A stretch of DNA of 14,962 nt from Bacteroidales bacterium (GTDB taxonomy: Bacteria > Bacteroidota > Bacteroidia > Bacteroidales > UBA3663): contig JAUNCV010000030.1 of assembly GCA_030526445.1 (NCBI GenBank), positions 1 to 14,962 on the forward strand. Reading direction: 5' to 3'. The position numbers were made by a program, and so were the translations under genes. The notes under the pieces are model-generated. The model did not search any database and was not told the origin of the DNA. It was given only the letters and a program-made list of their open reading frames with translations. Of this stretch, positions 8,059 through 14,962 are shown in pieces (position 1 is the stretch's first letter; each line of letters starts with the position of its first letter).

Positions 8059-8156
8059 GTTAGTTAGTGTTTCAAATAACATAATGTAGATTAAAGTAGT
8101 GTTAGATGACGAAAAAGAACTCTTGTTTCTTATTAAGGTAAGTGTTAGTTAGTGTT
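8059..8156 (+). repeat. Short direct repeats (GTTAGTTAGTGTT) after the fructokinase gene
   Basis: A 13-base sequence occurs exactly at 8059-8071 (its first base overlaps the end of the coding region context) and again at 8144-8156. Related AGTGTTAG-like words occur at about 8097-8104 and 8141-8148. The region is A+T-rich and non-coding. Two spaced copies with no palindromic unit do not make a CRISPR array. The role is unknown; it may be simple drift of low-complexity 3' UTR sequence. Confidence 0.45.
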
Positions 8157-8193
8157 ATGTTATGATTAGGTTGTAAATACAGGTTTACAAGAG

Positions 8194-8226
8194 AAGGCGG
8201 CCCTGATGTGATATCAGAGCCGCCTT
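8194..8226 (+). terminator. Strong hairpin closing the fructan operon
   Basis: AAGGCGGC (8194-8201) pairs perfectly with GCCGCCTT (8219-8226). After a C/A mismatch an inner stem CTGAT/ATCAG (8203-8207 with 8213-8217) continues it around a 5-base loop. The downstream side is AACTATATAAT, without a real T-run, so it is not a textbook intrinsic terminator. Its place between the kinase gene and the next promoter, and its strength, still favour a transcript-ending or 3'-protecting role. Confidence 0.65.
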
Positions 8227-8335
8227 AACTATATAATAATAGATAGCAATTCTATAAAAATGGAGTTGAGTAGATATATTTTCTTATATTTTACTGTTTT
8301 TGTGGCATAAATATCTGAAGTTATGATTTTTCTAC

Positions 8336-8343
8336 TATCTTTG
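8336..8343 (+). promoter_or_regulatory. Bacteroidetes-type -7 box (TATCTTTG) for the MalY/PatB-like gene
   Basis: TATCTTTG matches TAnnTTTG and lies 30 bases before the ATG at 8374. It belongs to the 20-nt block 8335-8354 that is identical to 4135-4154. No good -33 TTTG at the usual spacing was found; the nearest is at 8299-8302, which is too far upstream. Confidence 0.7.
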
Positions 8344-8373
8344 CACCATCGAAAAAAATAAAATCAAACGATT

Positions 8374-9558
8374 ATGGCTACAAACCAATATAATTTTGAC
8401 GAGATAATTGACCGTCGCAATAGCGACTGTTTGAAATATGGTGTGCTTCAAGACCGCTGGGGCCGAACAGACCTATTGCCACTCTGGGTGGCCGATATGG
8501 ATTTCCGCACTCCCGACTTTATCATCGAGGCTTTGCGCAATCGTCTGCAGCACGAGGTGTTGGGCTATACAGCAGCACATCCTCAGTGGCGCCCTGCAAT
8601 TGTTCAATGGCTGAGCGAACAGCAAGGCTGGCAGGTCGAACCACACCACATCACTTTCATTCCCGGCATTGTCCGAGGCATTGCCTTCGTTCTGCAAGCA
8701 TTCACCCAGCCAGGAGATAAAGTGCTTGTCATGAATCCAGTGTACCACCCTTTCTTCCTCGTCACCGAACACAATGGTCGCGAAGTGGTGCGCCATCGAC
8801 TCTCTATCAATGAGCAGACACAGCAATATGACATTGACTTTGAACAACTTGATAAAGACTTAGAGGATGTCAAGTTCTTCGTACTGAGCAATCCTCACAA
8901 CCCTGGAGGTCGCGTATGGCGTCCAGAAGAGCTGCAACAGATTGCTCTTTTGGCCGAAAAACATGGCACACTCGTCATCAGCGATGAGATTCATGCAGAC
9001 CTGACACTCGCGCCTCACCGTCACACACCTTACGCTTCGGTAAGCGAAATAGCACGCCAGCATAGCATCACTTTTGGTTCGCCCTCTAAAGCATTCAACT
9101 GTCCCGGCATCGTTTCCAGCTACTCTATTGTTGCCAATGGTGCTATCCGACGCAAGTTTAACTCCTATCTGGCAGCCAGCGAACTGGATGAAGGCAACAT
9201 GTTTGCACAACTTGTCACCGTGGCCGCCTACACACATGGTGCCGAATGGCTCAAGCAAGCAAAGAGCTATATTGCAGATAATATTAAATATGTGTCAGAG
9301 TGGTTGGCAGCCAATCTGCCTCAGATCAAACCTATTCGTCCCGAGGCTTCCTACCTCATCTATCTCGACTGCCATGGCTTGGGGCTCACTCACGAAGAAG
9401 TGCTCGATCTCTTTATCGACAAAGCCCATCTTGCTCTCGATGATGGCCGAAAGTTTGGTAGCGAGGGCGACCAGTTCATGCGCCTCAATGCCGCTACGCC
9501 TCGCGCCATTCTCACGCAGGCACTCACCCAGCTTAAGGATGCGGTAGATAATAAATAA
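8374..9558 (+). CDS. patB: MalY/PatB-type PLP-dependent C-S lyase (cystathionine beta-lyase-like)
   Basis: 394 residues, the normal length for the MalY/PatB subgroup of fold-type I aminotransferases. Recognisable elements are the N-terminal NFDEIIDRRNSDCLKY, LPLWVADMDF (35-44, a hallmark of the subgroup), GYT near 64-66, SNPHNPGGR (172-180), the PLP-ring aspartate D204 in ISDEIH, and the Schiff-base lysine K239 in SPSKAFNCPG. Members cleave cystathionine, cysteine or related thioethers to a thiol, pyruvate and ammonia; some release volatile sulfur from aminoacylcysteine-type conjugates, and E. coli MalY also acts as a regulator. The cytosolic enzyme has no signal. It has its own promoter, and terminator-like structures on both sides, so it is probably monocistronic. 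With the next gene it makes a pair of sulfur-amino-acid enzymes. Confidence 0.9.
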   Translation: MATNQYNFDEIIDRRNSDCLKYGVLQDRWGRTDLLPLWVADMDFRTPDFIIEALRNRLQHEVLGYTAAHPQWRPAIVQWLSEQQGWQVEPHHITFIPGIVRGIAFVLQAFTQPGDKVLVMNPVYHPFFLVTEHNGREVVRHRLSINEQTQQYDIDFEQLDKDLEDVKFFVLSNPHNPGGRVWRPEELQQIALLAEKHGTLVISDEIHADLTLAPHRHTPYASVSEIARQHSITFGSPSKAFNCPGIVSSYSIVANGAIRRKFNSYLAASELDEGNMFAQLVTVAAYTHGAEWLKQAKSYIADNIKYVSEWLAANLPQIKPIRPEASYLIYLDCHGLGLTHEEVLDLFIDKAHLALDDGRKFGSEGDQFMRLNAATPRAILTQALTQLKDAVDNK

Positions 9559-9572
9559 AAAAAGATCATAGG

Positions 9573-9619
9573 TTATGACCGAAGCCGGTCATAAGTAGTG
9601 ACCAACGTTTGTCATAAGT
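9573..9619 (+). repeat. Two adjacent palindromes sharing GTCATAAGT, after the C-S lyase gene
   Basis: TTATGACCG (9573-9581) and CGGTCATAA (9586-9594) form a perfect 9-bp stem around AAGC. Directly after it, TGACCAAC/GTTTGTCA (9599-9614) is a 16-base palindrome with one mismatched pair. The word GTCATAAGT closes both units (9588-9596 and 9611-9619). The first could be a stem-loop in the mRNA; the pair could also be a double protein-binding site. Confidence 0.5.
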
Positions 9620-9620
9620 T

Positions 9621-9645
9621 AAGGCTCCCATTGGGGGCCTTTTTT
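9621..9645 (+). terminator. Rho-independent terminator of the C-S lyase gene
   Basis: AAGGCTCCC (9621-9629) pairs with GGGGGCCTT (9633-9641), all Watson-Crick except one G-T pair, around an ATT loop. It runs straight into six Ts (9640-9645). This is the clearest intrinsic terminator in the window. Confidence 0.9.
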
Positions 9646-9777
9646 ATTTCCTTACATAGACTTATAAAAGAGCATATAGGCAGAATATTTTTCTACCACA
9701 ATATAGTTTTACAGATAATTCACCCTATATTGCAGCATTTTCTTAGTATTGTTGCCTACTATTTAAGAAATATTCCG

Positions 9778-9785
9778 TTTCTTTG
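9778..9785 (+). promoter_or_regulatory. Likely -7 box (TTTCTTTG) for the MetY/MetZ-like operon
   Basis: TTTCTTTG differs by one base from the TATCTTTG boxes at 4136 and 8336, and the following GCGCCATCGA matches their GCACCATCGA in 9 of 10 positions. It lies 39 bases before the ATG at 9825. GTTG at 9751-9754 is a possible but over-spaced -33 element. The TTG at 9783 lies inside this box, which argues against it as a start codon. Confidence 0.6.
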
Positions 9786-9824
9786 CGCCATCGATTTTCA
9801 AATGCTAACGAAATCAATTACGCA

Positions 9825-11009
9825 ATGGATAAAAATACAATAGCTCTACATACTCAGTTCCGTCACCCCGATGCCTATGGCGCTATCTCGATGCCGGTCT
9901 ATCATACAGCTGCCTACCAGTTCCCAGATGCAGCCTCGATGACCGAAGCCTTTTCTGGCCGAAGCGGAGAACCTGATTACAGCCGCGTGATGAACCCTAC
10001 GGTTTCGTTCTTCGAAGATAAGGTTCGCACGCTGACCGGAGCCAAATCGGTTACCGCCTTCAACTCAGGCATGGCTGCCATCAGCAACCTTTTTCTGGCG
10101 GTGGCCGAAGCTGGCAAGAATATTGTTACCTCGGCTCACATGTTTGGCAATACTTTCTCTCTCATCACCAAAACACTGAACCGATTTGGAGTGGAGGCCA
10201 AGATTGTTAATCTGACCGATGTGGAAGCTGTTGCAGCAGCAGTCGATGACCAGACTGCTTGCATCTATTTAGAGATAGTCACCAACCCTCAACTCGAGGT
10301 GGCCAACCTCAAGGCTTTGGCCGAAATTGCTCACAGCCATAACATCCCGCTTCTGGCCGACACTACATTCCTCCCTTTCACCGAGTTCGACGGAAAAAAG
10401 TTAGGCATAGACGTTCGGGTGGTTTCATCGACCAAATATCTTTCGGGTGGTGCCACTTCGTTAGGCGGCCTGATTATTGATTACGGTAACTTCCCGAACA
10501 TTGAAGACCGAATCAAAAACGAGCTACTCTTCAACGTAGGTGCTTACATGACTCCACATGCTGCCTACATGCAGGCTCTGGGACTCGAAACACTGCATGC
10601 TCGATACAAGATACAATCGGGCAACGCACTCGAACTTGCCCGCCGCCTCAGCCAGTTGCCACAAATTCAGAAAGTAGGTTACATTGGCTTGGAGGATAAT
10701 CCTTATCACGATTTGGCAGTCGAACAATTTGGTCCAAGTGGTGGAGCAATGATTACCATCGACCTCCTTAGCGAAGAAGTCTGTTATAGGTTCATTAACA
10801 ACCTGAAAATTATATTCCGCGCCACCAATCTTTTCGACAACAAGACGCTGGCCATTCACCCTTACTCTACGATTTTCGTAGGCTATTCGGCCGAAGAGAA
10901 AGCCCGAATGGATGTACTTCCAACCACCATCCGACTGAGCATTGGACTCGAGGATGTTGATGATCTTTTCGATGACATCCGGCAGGCACTCGAAGCCGCA
11001 AACATATAA
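9825..11009 (+). CDS. Cys/Met-metabolism PLP enzyme, MetY/MetZ-like O-acyl-homoserine sulfhydrylase or gamma-lyase
   Basis: 394 residues from the ATG at 9825, which gives the standard family start MDKNTIALHTQF; a longer reading from TTG 9783 would overlap the promoter box. Family marks are the DYSR motif (51-54) that contacts the cofactor phosphate of the neighbouring subunit, SGMAA (81-85), the cofactor-ring aspartate in LADTTF (D179) and the Schiff-base lysine K204 in SSTKYLSGG. Members join homoserine esters with sulfide, cystathionine partners, or degrade methionine. The active-site tyrosine of the MetB/MetC/methionine gamma-lyase YGG motif is Phe here (MFGNT, F107), as I recall for MetZ-type sulfhydrylases; this leans away from a MetC-like lyase. 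The exact reaction cannot be settled by eye. The next gene starts 24 bases on, indicating an operon with a PBP-like protein and a TonB-dependent receptor. Confidence 0.88.
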   Translation: MDKNTIALHTQFRHPDAYGAISMPVYHTAAYQFPDAASMTEAFSGRSGEPDYSRVMNPTVSFFEDKVRTLTGAKSVTAFNSGMAAISNLFLAVAEAGKNIVTSAHMFGNTFSLITKTLNRFGVEAKIVNLTDVEAVAAAVDDQTACIYLEIVTNPQLEVANLKALAEIAHSHNIPLLADTTFLPFTEFDGKKLGIDVRVVSSTKYLSGGATSLGGLIIDYGNFPNIEDRIKNELLFNVGAYMTPHAAYMQALGLETLHARYKIQSGNALELARRLSQLPQIQKVGYIGLEDNPYHDLAVEQFGPSGGAMITIDLLSEEVCYRFINNLKIIFRATNLFDNKTLAIHPYSTIFVGYSAEEKARMDVLPTTIRLSIGLEDVDDLFDDIRQALEAANI

Positions 11010-11033
11010 AAACATCTTAAAAATTGAAAGATT

Positions 11034-11894
11034 ATGAAAACTATTAATACAATCCTCGCCCTTGCATTCGCAGCCACTTCTTTTGTAGCACAAGTGTATG
11101 CTCAAAGCATCAAGACACCTTCGTTTGCCCAGCCATTGGTACAGCAGTGGATTACATTATACAACGAAGCCAACCCTGAGGTTGCGGTGTCATTAGCAGG
11201 CAAACAGGATACACCCGATATTCAGGTCGTAGTAAGTGAGAAACAAGGTTCTCAGCTGGGACAGAACACTGTCACCTTCGGCCGCTTCGCCATTCTTCCT
11301 TTTGCAGCAGAGGGCAGCAAGGCTGCACAGGCATTCGGACATCGCCGCCTCAGCAAGACTCGCCTCTCGCACATCTATTTCAATCTTCCTGCCGAAGAAG
11401 ATGAGTTTGGCGATTACCTGGATGCCAACAAAGGCATGACCATTTATGCTGGCAACAGTCAGGCTTCAGTTGCCAATGCCTTTGCCGAGTTCTTTGGTGT
11501 TTCGGCTACTGCTTTTCGTGGCAAGCGCATTCAGGGCGATGACCGCTTTGTGAATCTCGCAGTTAGTCGCGACGAAACCGGCTTGTCGTTCAATGCTCTG
11601 GCTAATCTTTTCGATCTTGAAACACGCCAGCTTCGTCAAGGCATTCAGCTGCTTAATCCCGAAGCCAGTCGCGAGGTGCAGAAAGCGCTCGAAGAGGGCA
11701 ATCTCGACCAAATTCTCACCACTTTGGAAGAGAGCAAAAACGAAGCCGTAGCAACTTCTGACATCCGTCTCAGCTACGATGCAAACAATGTAGAGGCCAG
11801 CCGATTTGTTGCGTGGGTGCTCTCAGAAGGCGTGAAATACAATCACCAGTTTGGCTTGCTCAACAATGAAGTTCAACTTCAGGCAAATAAGTAA
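11034..11894 (+). CDS. Secreted PBP-like (phosphate-binding-protein-type) periplasmic protein of unknown ligand
   Basis: 286 residues. A Sec signal peptide ends at V21-Y22-A23, with mature protein from Q24; there is no lipobox. The rest resembles PBP-like (PstS-type) domain proteins of Bacteroidetes: the opening PSFAQPLVQQWITLYNEANP (29-48) followed by DIQVVVS, a strand-turn segment FGRFAILPF (82-90), and later IYAGNSQASVANAFAEFFG and the GKRIQGDD segment near 163-170. I recall such proteins next to SusC-like receptors in Bacteroidetes but know no ligand. No ABC permease or ATPase is nearby, so it is not an ordinary ABC import partner; it might pass a ligand from the receptor into the periplasm. 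It sits 24 bases after the PLP enzyme and 76 bases before the receptor. Confidence 0.7.
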   Translation: MKTINTILALAFAATSFVAQVYAQSIKTPSFAQPLVQQWITLYNEANPEVAVSLAGKQDTPDIQVVVSEKQGSQLGQNTVTFGRFAILPFAAEGSKAAQAFGHRRLSKTRLSHIYFNLPAEEDEFGDYLDANKGMTIYAGNSQASVANAFAEFFGVSATAFRGKRIQGDDRFVNLAVSRDETGLSFNALANLFDLETRQLRQGIQLLNPEASREVQKALEEGNLDQILTTLEESKNEAVATSDIRLSYDANNVEASRFVAWVLSEGVKYNHQFGLLNNEVQLQANK

Positions 11895-11970
11895 ATAGTT
11901 TCCGAAAAGTATATAAGAAACAGAGAGTGTAATAAATTCGATTAGCGTTATTTCTTAAGGTATTAATTTT

Positions 11971-14962
11971 ATGGTTAACAATATTTTTACAGCGCGAAAC
12001 ATCGCGTTGAGCACCACTCTTTGCTTTGCCACAGTGGCTTTTGCTCAGCAGAAAATCAATATCCAGGGTCAAATCATCGATAACTCCACTGGCGAACCTC
12101 TCATAGGTGCCACCATTGCCACCAAGGCTTCAAAGAGTGGCGGTGTAACTACCGATTATAACGGTCAGTTCTCGCTCGAAACTACTGAGGAACTTCCTGT
12201 TACCCTAAAGGTTTCCTTTGTTGGTTATGAAGATCAAGAGGTCGATATCTATGATGATTCAGAGCCCGTTACCATCACATTGACCGAAAATCGCAATTTG
12301 CTCGATGAAATCGTAGTAACTGGTGTGTCGCAAGGCACCTCCCGAAAAGGACTTTCGTTTGCACTTTCAAGAGTTGACACCAAAGCTCTTAACACCGTTC
12401 CTGCTTCTGACGCTTCAACCTCTCTTCGCGGCAAAGTTGCCGGTATTCGCGTTGATCAGTCGGGTGGTAACCAGGGAGCAACAGTTTATCTGCGTGGTGC
12501 CAAGTCTGTAAGCGGCAATATTGAGCCACTGGTTGTAGTCGATGGCTTCGTCACAGCACTTTCTCTCTCAGACATTGCTCCTGCCGACATTGAAAACATT
12601 GAGGTGGTTAAGGGTGCTGCAGCTTCTGCACTTTACGGTACTCGTGGTGAAGGTGGTGTTATTCACGTCATCACCAAGAAGGGCAAAGGCAATAAACTTA
12701 CCATCAATTTCGATAACGAAGTAGGTTTCTCGAACGCTATCAATATTCCAAGTTTGTCAAAATATCACCACTATCAAGTGAATAGTGACGGCTCATTCAA
12801 ACTTGTAGGCGGTAACCGAACAGAAGATTATCAGGCCAATGGCTTTAGCGTCAATCTGCATCCTTATGCTACTGATTATGACAATATTGATGCAGTTTTG
12901 TCGAACCAAGCTTACTATACCAACAACCTGGCTATCTCGGGCAGTGGCGACAAATACAACTTCTACGCCTCTTATCAGAATCAGTCAAAAGGTGGTATTA
13001 CCGATGCTATTGACAACGATACCCGACAGAGCTTCATGTTCAATTATGGCTACCAGCCAAATAAGCGTGTCAAACTGGAACTGAACTCTAATTACTCAGT
13101 TGCCAACACTCCATCAAGCATTGCCACCTCAGGCAGTGGAGGCGTTATTTATGCCGCAATGCTTCTTGAACCCTTCGTGCACCTGAATCAGAAAGACGAG
13201 AAAGGTCACTACATGCTGCAGCCCGACGGAATGGAATATGTGGGTACTACCTTCACCAATCCGCTCTATGCATACACAACTCAGGAATACGACTTCCAGA
13301 CAACCAATTTCATGCTGGGTGGTCGCTTGAAATACACAATCAGTAAGTATTTCAATGCAGAGGCAGCTTATTCTATCGAGAATAAAGATTATACCACAGA
13401 GCGCTATTATCCTGTAGGTTACGAAACTTTATCGAAAGATCCTACCGTCAATAATGGTTCATATGCCCGAAGCGTACAGAAAACCTACACTCGCAACGGA
13501 CAGGCTCAGCTCAACTACAACCAGCAAGTGGGCGACTTTAATCTGGGTGGTGCTCTCCGTGCCGTTTATGAATACTCAAAACTCGATGGCTTCTCGGCAA
13601 GTGGCTACAACCTTTCAGCTCCAGTCAAGAGTCTTGATGTGACCGATGCATCGACCCGCAAAACTACCACCAGCTGGGAGAAGACTGTTAACTACGGTTT
13701 CTTCCTCAACCTGAAGGCTGACTACAAAGAGAAGTTCTTCCTTGATGTTCTGGGCCGTCTTGACAAGAGTTCCCGATTCGGTTCAAATGTCGGCTGGGCA
13801 TTCTTCCCTCGTGCAGCTGCTGCCTATCGTCTTACTCAGGATGTTGATCTTGGCTTTGTCGATGAACTCAAGCTTCGCGTTGCCTATGGCCAGGCTGGTA
13901 GTCTCCCTGCTTATGGCGCGAAATATAGCCGAGTAAACATCTCAAACTCAGGTGGTATCAGCTTTACACAAAACGCCAATACCGACCTCAAGCGTGCCAT
14001 CACTTCTGAAACAGAAATTGGTTTCGATGCCGTGCTTTGGAAAAAGATCAACGTGCAGTTCAACTACGCTTTCTCGAATTCTAAGAACGACTTTATCAGT
14101 GTTCCAACCTTCAGTTCTACCGATGGCTCTGCTAAGATTTATGACAACTTAGGCAAAGTAAAATCAAATTCTGTTGAGCTCGAAGTTTCAAGCAACATCA
14201 TTGATAAGCGCCAGTTCAAGTGGGATCTTGGCTTCACTTTCAGCCGAGTTCGCAGCGAAATCACCTCTTTGGGCAATGTTCCAGAATTTACCGACGGTTA
14301 CTGGCGTCGTGCCGAAGGTCTGAGCACCTCTGCCATTTGGGGCTTCAGCATCTTCCGTAACCTGAATCAGCTGGAGGTAAACAGTGATGGTTACGTGATC
14401 AATGCTGGCGATGGCACTCGCCGACTTGAAGACTATACCGTCAACAAACTCGGTTTCGTTGTTGAAAAGAGCAAAGAGGGTACCGCTCAGGAATCGCCGG
14501 TCTTCTACGCCAATGCCAAGACTGGTAACCGAAAGGTGATTGGCGACGCTCAGCCTGATTTCACCATCGGCCTCAGCAACACTTTGCAGTATCGTCGATT
14601 CAGCCTTTACTTCAACCTCGACTGGAAGCATGGTGGCGATAAGTTTAACGAAACAAACAACTACCTGACTTATGTATGGCGTTCTCCATTCTGCGACGAA
14701 ACCGCCAAGGCAGGTCTTCCTCTTAACTTCACCACCGCAGTCTTCAATCAGGAACAAATCAACGATTATTGGGTAGAGAGCACCAGCTATCTAGCTTTGC
14801 GCGAAGTCTCATTGAGTTATGATATTCCAGTGAAACGCAGTAACTTGCTGAAGAAATATGTCAAAGGCGCACGATTCTCTCTGTTGGGTCGAAACCTCTT
14901 CATCCTGACCAATTTCAAGGGTGTCAATGTCGATGCACAAACCTCTGACGATTTCTTTAACT
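11971..14962 (+). CDS. SusC/RagA-family TonB-dependent outer-membrane receptor (3' end outside window)
   Basis: The frame opens at ATG 11971 and stays open to the right edge, giving 997 residues so far. A signal peptide ends at about A25. Residues about 29-108 form a carboxypeptidase-regulatory-like beta domain (GQIIDNSTGEPLIGATI). A TonB-box-like DEIVVTG follows at 112-118. The plug (about 120-238) has the SusC features LRGKVAGIRV, a YLRGAKSV stretch, EPLVVVDGF and IEVVKGAAASALYGTRGEGG. A long beta-barrel follows, and near the edge come the LREVSLSYDIP and GRNLFILTNF motifs typical of the end of SusC proteins, so only a short tail should be missing. There is no STN domain, so FecR/anti-sigma signalling is not expected. 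It is the import channel of this operon. A SusD partner may follow beyond the window. The ligand is unknown; the fructan locus is a separate unit with its own SusC expected upstream. Confidence 0.93.
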   Translation, partial: MVNNIFTARNIALSTTLCFATVAFAQQKINIQGQIIDNSTGEPLIGATIATKASKSGGVTTDYNGQFSLETTEELPVTLKVSFVGYEDQEVDIYDDSEPVTITLTENRNLLDEIVVTGVSQGTSRKGLSFALSRVDTKALNTVPASDASTSLRGKVAGIRVDQSGGNQGATVYLRGAKSVSGNIEPLVVVDGFVTALSLSDIAPADIENIEVVKGAAASALYGTRGEGGVIHVITKKGKGNKLTINFDNEVGFSNAINIPSLSKYHHYQVNSDGSFKLVGGNRTEDYQANGFSVNLHPYATDYDNIDAVLSNQAYYTNNLAISGSGDKYNFYASYQNQSKGGITDAIDNDTRQSFMFNYGYQPNKRVKLELNSNYSVANTPSSIATSGSGGVIYAAMLLEPFVHLNQKDEKGHYMLQPDGMEYVGTTFTNPLYAYTTQEYDFQTTNFMLGGRLKYTISKYFNAEAAYSIENKDYTTERYYPVGYETLSKDPTVNNGSYARSVQKTYTRNGQAQLNYNQQVGDFNLGGALRAVYEYSKLDGFSASGYNLSAPVKSLDVTDASTRKTTTSWEKTVNYGFFLNLKADYKEKFFLDVLGRLDKSSRFGSNVGWAFFPRAAAAYRLTQDVDLGFVDELKLRVAYGQAGSLPAYGAKYSRVNISNSGGISFTQNANTDLKRAITSETEIGFDAVLWKKINVQFNYAFSNSKNDFISVPTFSSTDGSAKIYDNLGKVKSNSVELEVSSNIIDKRQFKWDLGFTFSRVRSEITSLGNVPEFTDGYWRRAEGLSTSAIWGFSIFRNLNQLEVNSDGYVINAGDGTRRLEDYTVNKLGFVVEKSKEGTAQESPVFYANAKTGNRKVIGDAQPDFTIGLSNTLQYRRFSLYFNLDWKHGGDKFNETNNYLTYVWRSPFCDETAKAGLPLNFTTAVFNQEQINDYWVESTSYLALREVSLSYDIPVKRSNLLKKYVKGARFSLLGRNLFILTNFKGVNVDAQTSDDFFN

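Noticed and set aside
8059..8156. Possible CRISPR array or tandem repeat
   Set aside because: Only two exact 13-base copies with irregular, low-complexity surroundings and no cas genes.
9783..9824. TTG start giving a 14-residue longer MetY/MetZ-like protein
   Set aside because: The TTG lies inside a TTTCTTTG promoter-like box, and the ATG at 9825 gives the normal family N-terminus.
9598..9843. Small open frame of 81 codons in the gap before the MetY/MetZ-like gene
   Set aside because: It runs through the terminator and promoter, has no recognisable domain and starts inside the palindrome cluster.
11971..14962. Receptor as the SusC partner of the fructan SusD
   Set aside because: SusC normally precedes its SusD; this receptor is 11 kb downstream behind two terminator-like structures and unrelated genes.

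Overview
The window looks like a chromosomal stretch of a gut- or rumen-type Bacteroidales bacterium, most likely of the Prevotella group. The evidence is the SusC/SusD-type outer-membrane proteins, acidic lipoprotein export signals after the lipobox cysteine, Bacteroidetes-type TAnnTTTG promoter boxes in A+T-rich gaps, no obvious Shine-Dalgarno sequences, and moderately G+C-rich genes. The genus is an inference. All genes lie on the + strand.

Region 1 (1-8058) is most of a fructan (levan/inulin-type) polysaccharide utilization locus. In order it holds the C-terminal part of a SusD-like binding lipoprotein, a DUF4960-type surface lipoprotein, a surface-type GH32 lipoprotein, a second GH32 with an N-terminal DUF4980-like module, an FucP-like MFS sugar permease and a PfkB-family fructokinase. 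The order closely resembles the levan locus of Bacteroides thetaiotaomicron (BT1757-BT1763). The partner SusC and the expected hybrid two-component sensor would lie upstream, outside the window. The model is: fructan is captured by SusCD and the DUF4960 protein, cut outside the cell by the first GH32, trimmed to fructose by the second GH32, imported by the permease and phosphorylated by the kinase. The locus seems split into two transcription units. The second begins at a promoter near 4136, just downstream of a perfect 16-bp inverted repeat, and ends at a hairpin at 8194-8226. A 3' relic of another GH32-like gene lies between the two GH32 genes.

Region 2 (8059-9645) is a monocistronic MalY/PatB-type C-S lyase with its own promoter, sharing a 20-nt block with the promoter at 4136. 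It is followed by a cluster of inverted repeats and a clear rho-independent terminator.

Region 3 (9646-14962) starts with a promoter-like box and a Cys/Met-metabolism PLP enzyme (MetY/MetZ-like). Then come a secreted PBP-like protein and a SusC-family TonB-dependent receptor that runs off the right edge. The tight spacing suggests one operon, and the neighbourhood of sulfur enzymes makes a sulfur-compound acquisition role an attractive but unproven idea. This is the least explained part of the window. No tRNA, rRNA, CRISPR array, insertion sequence or phage gene was seen.
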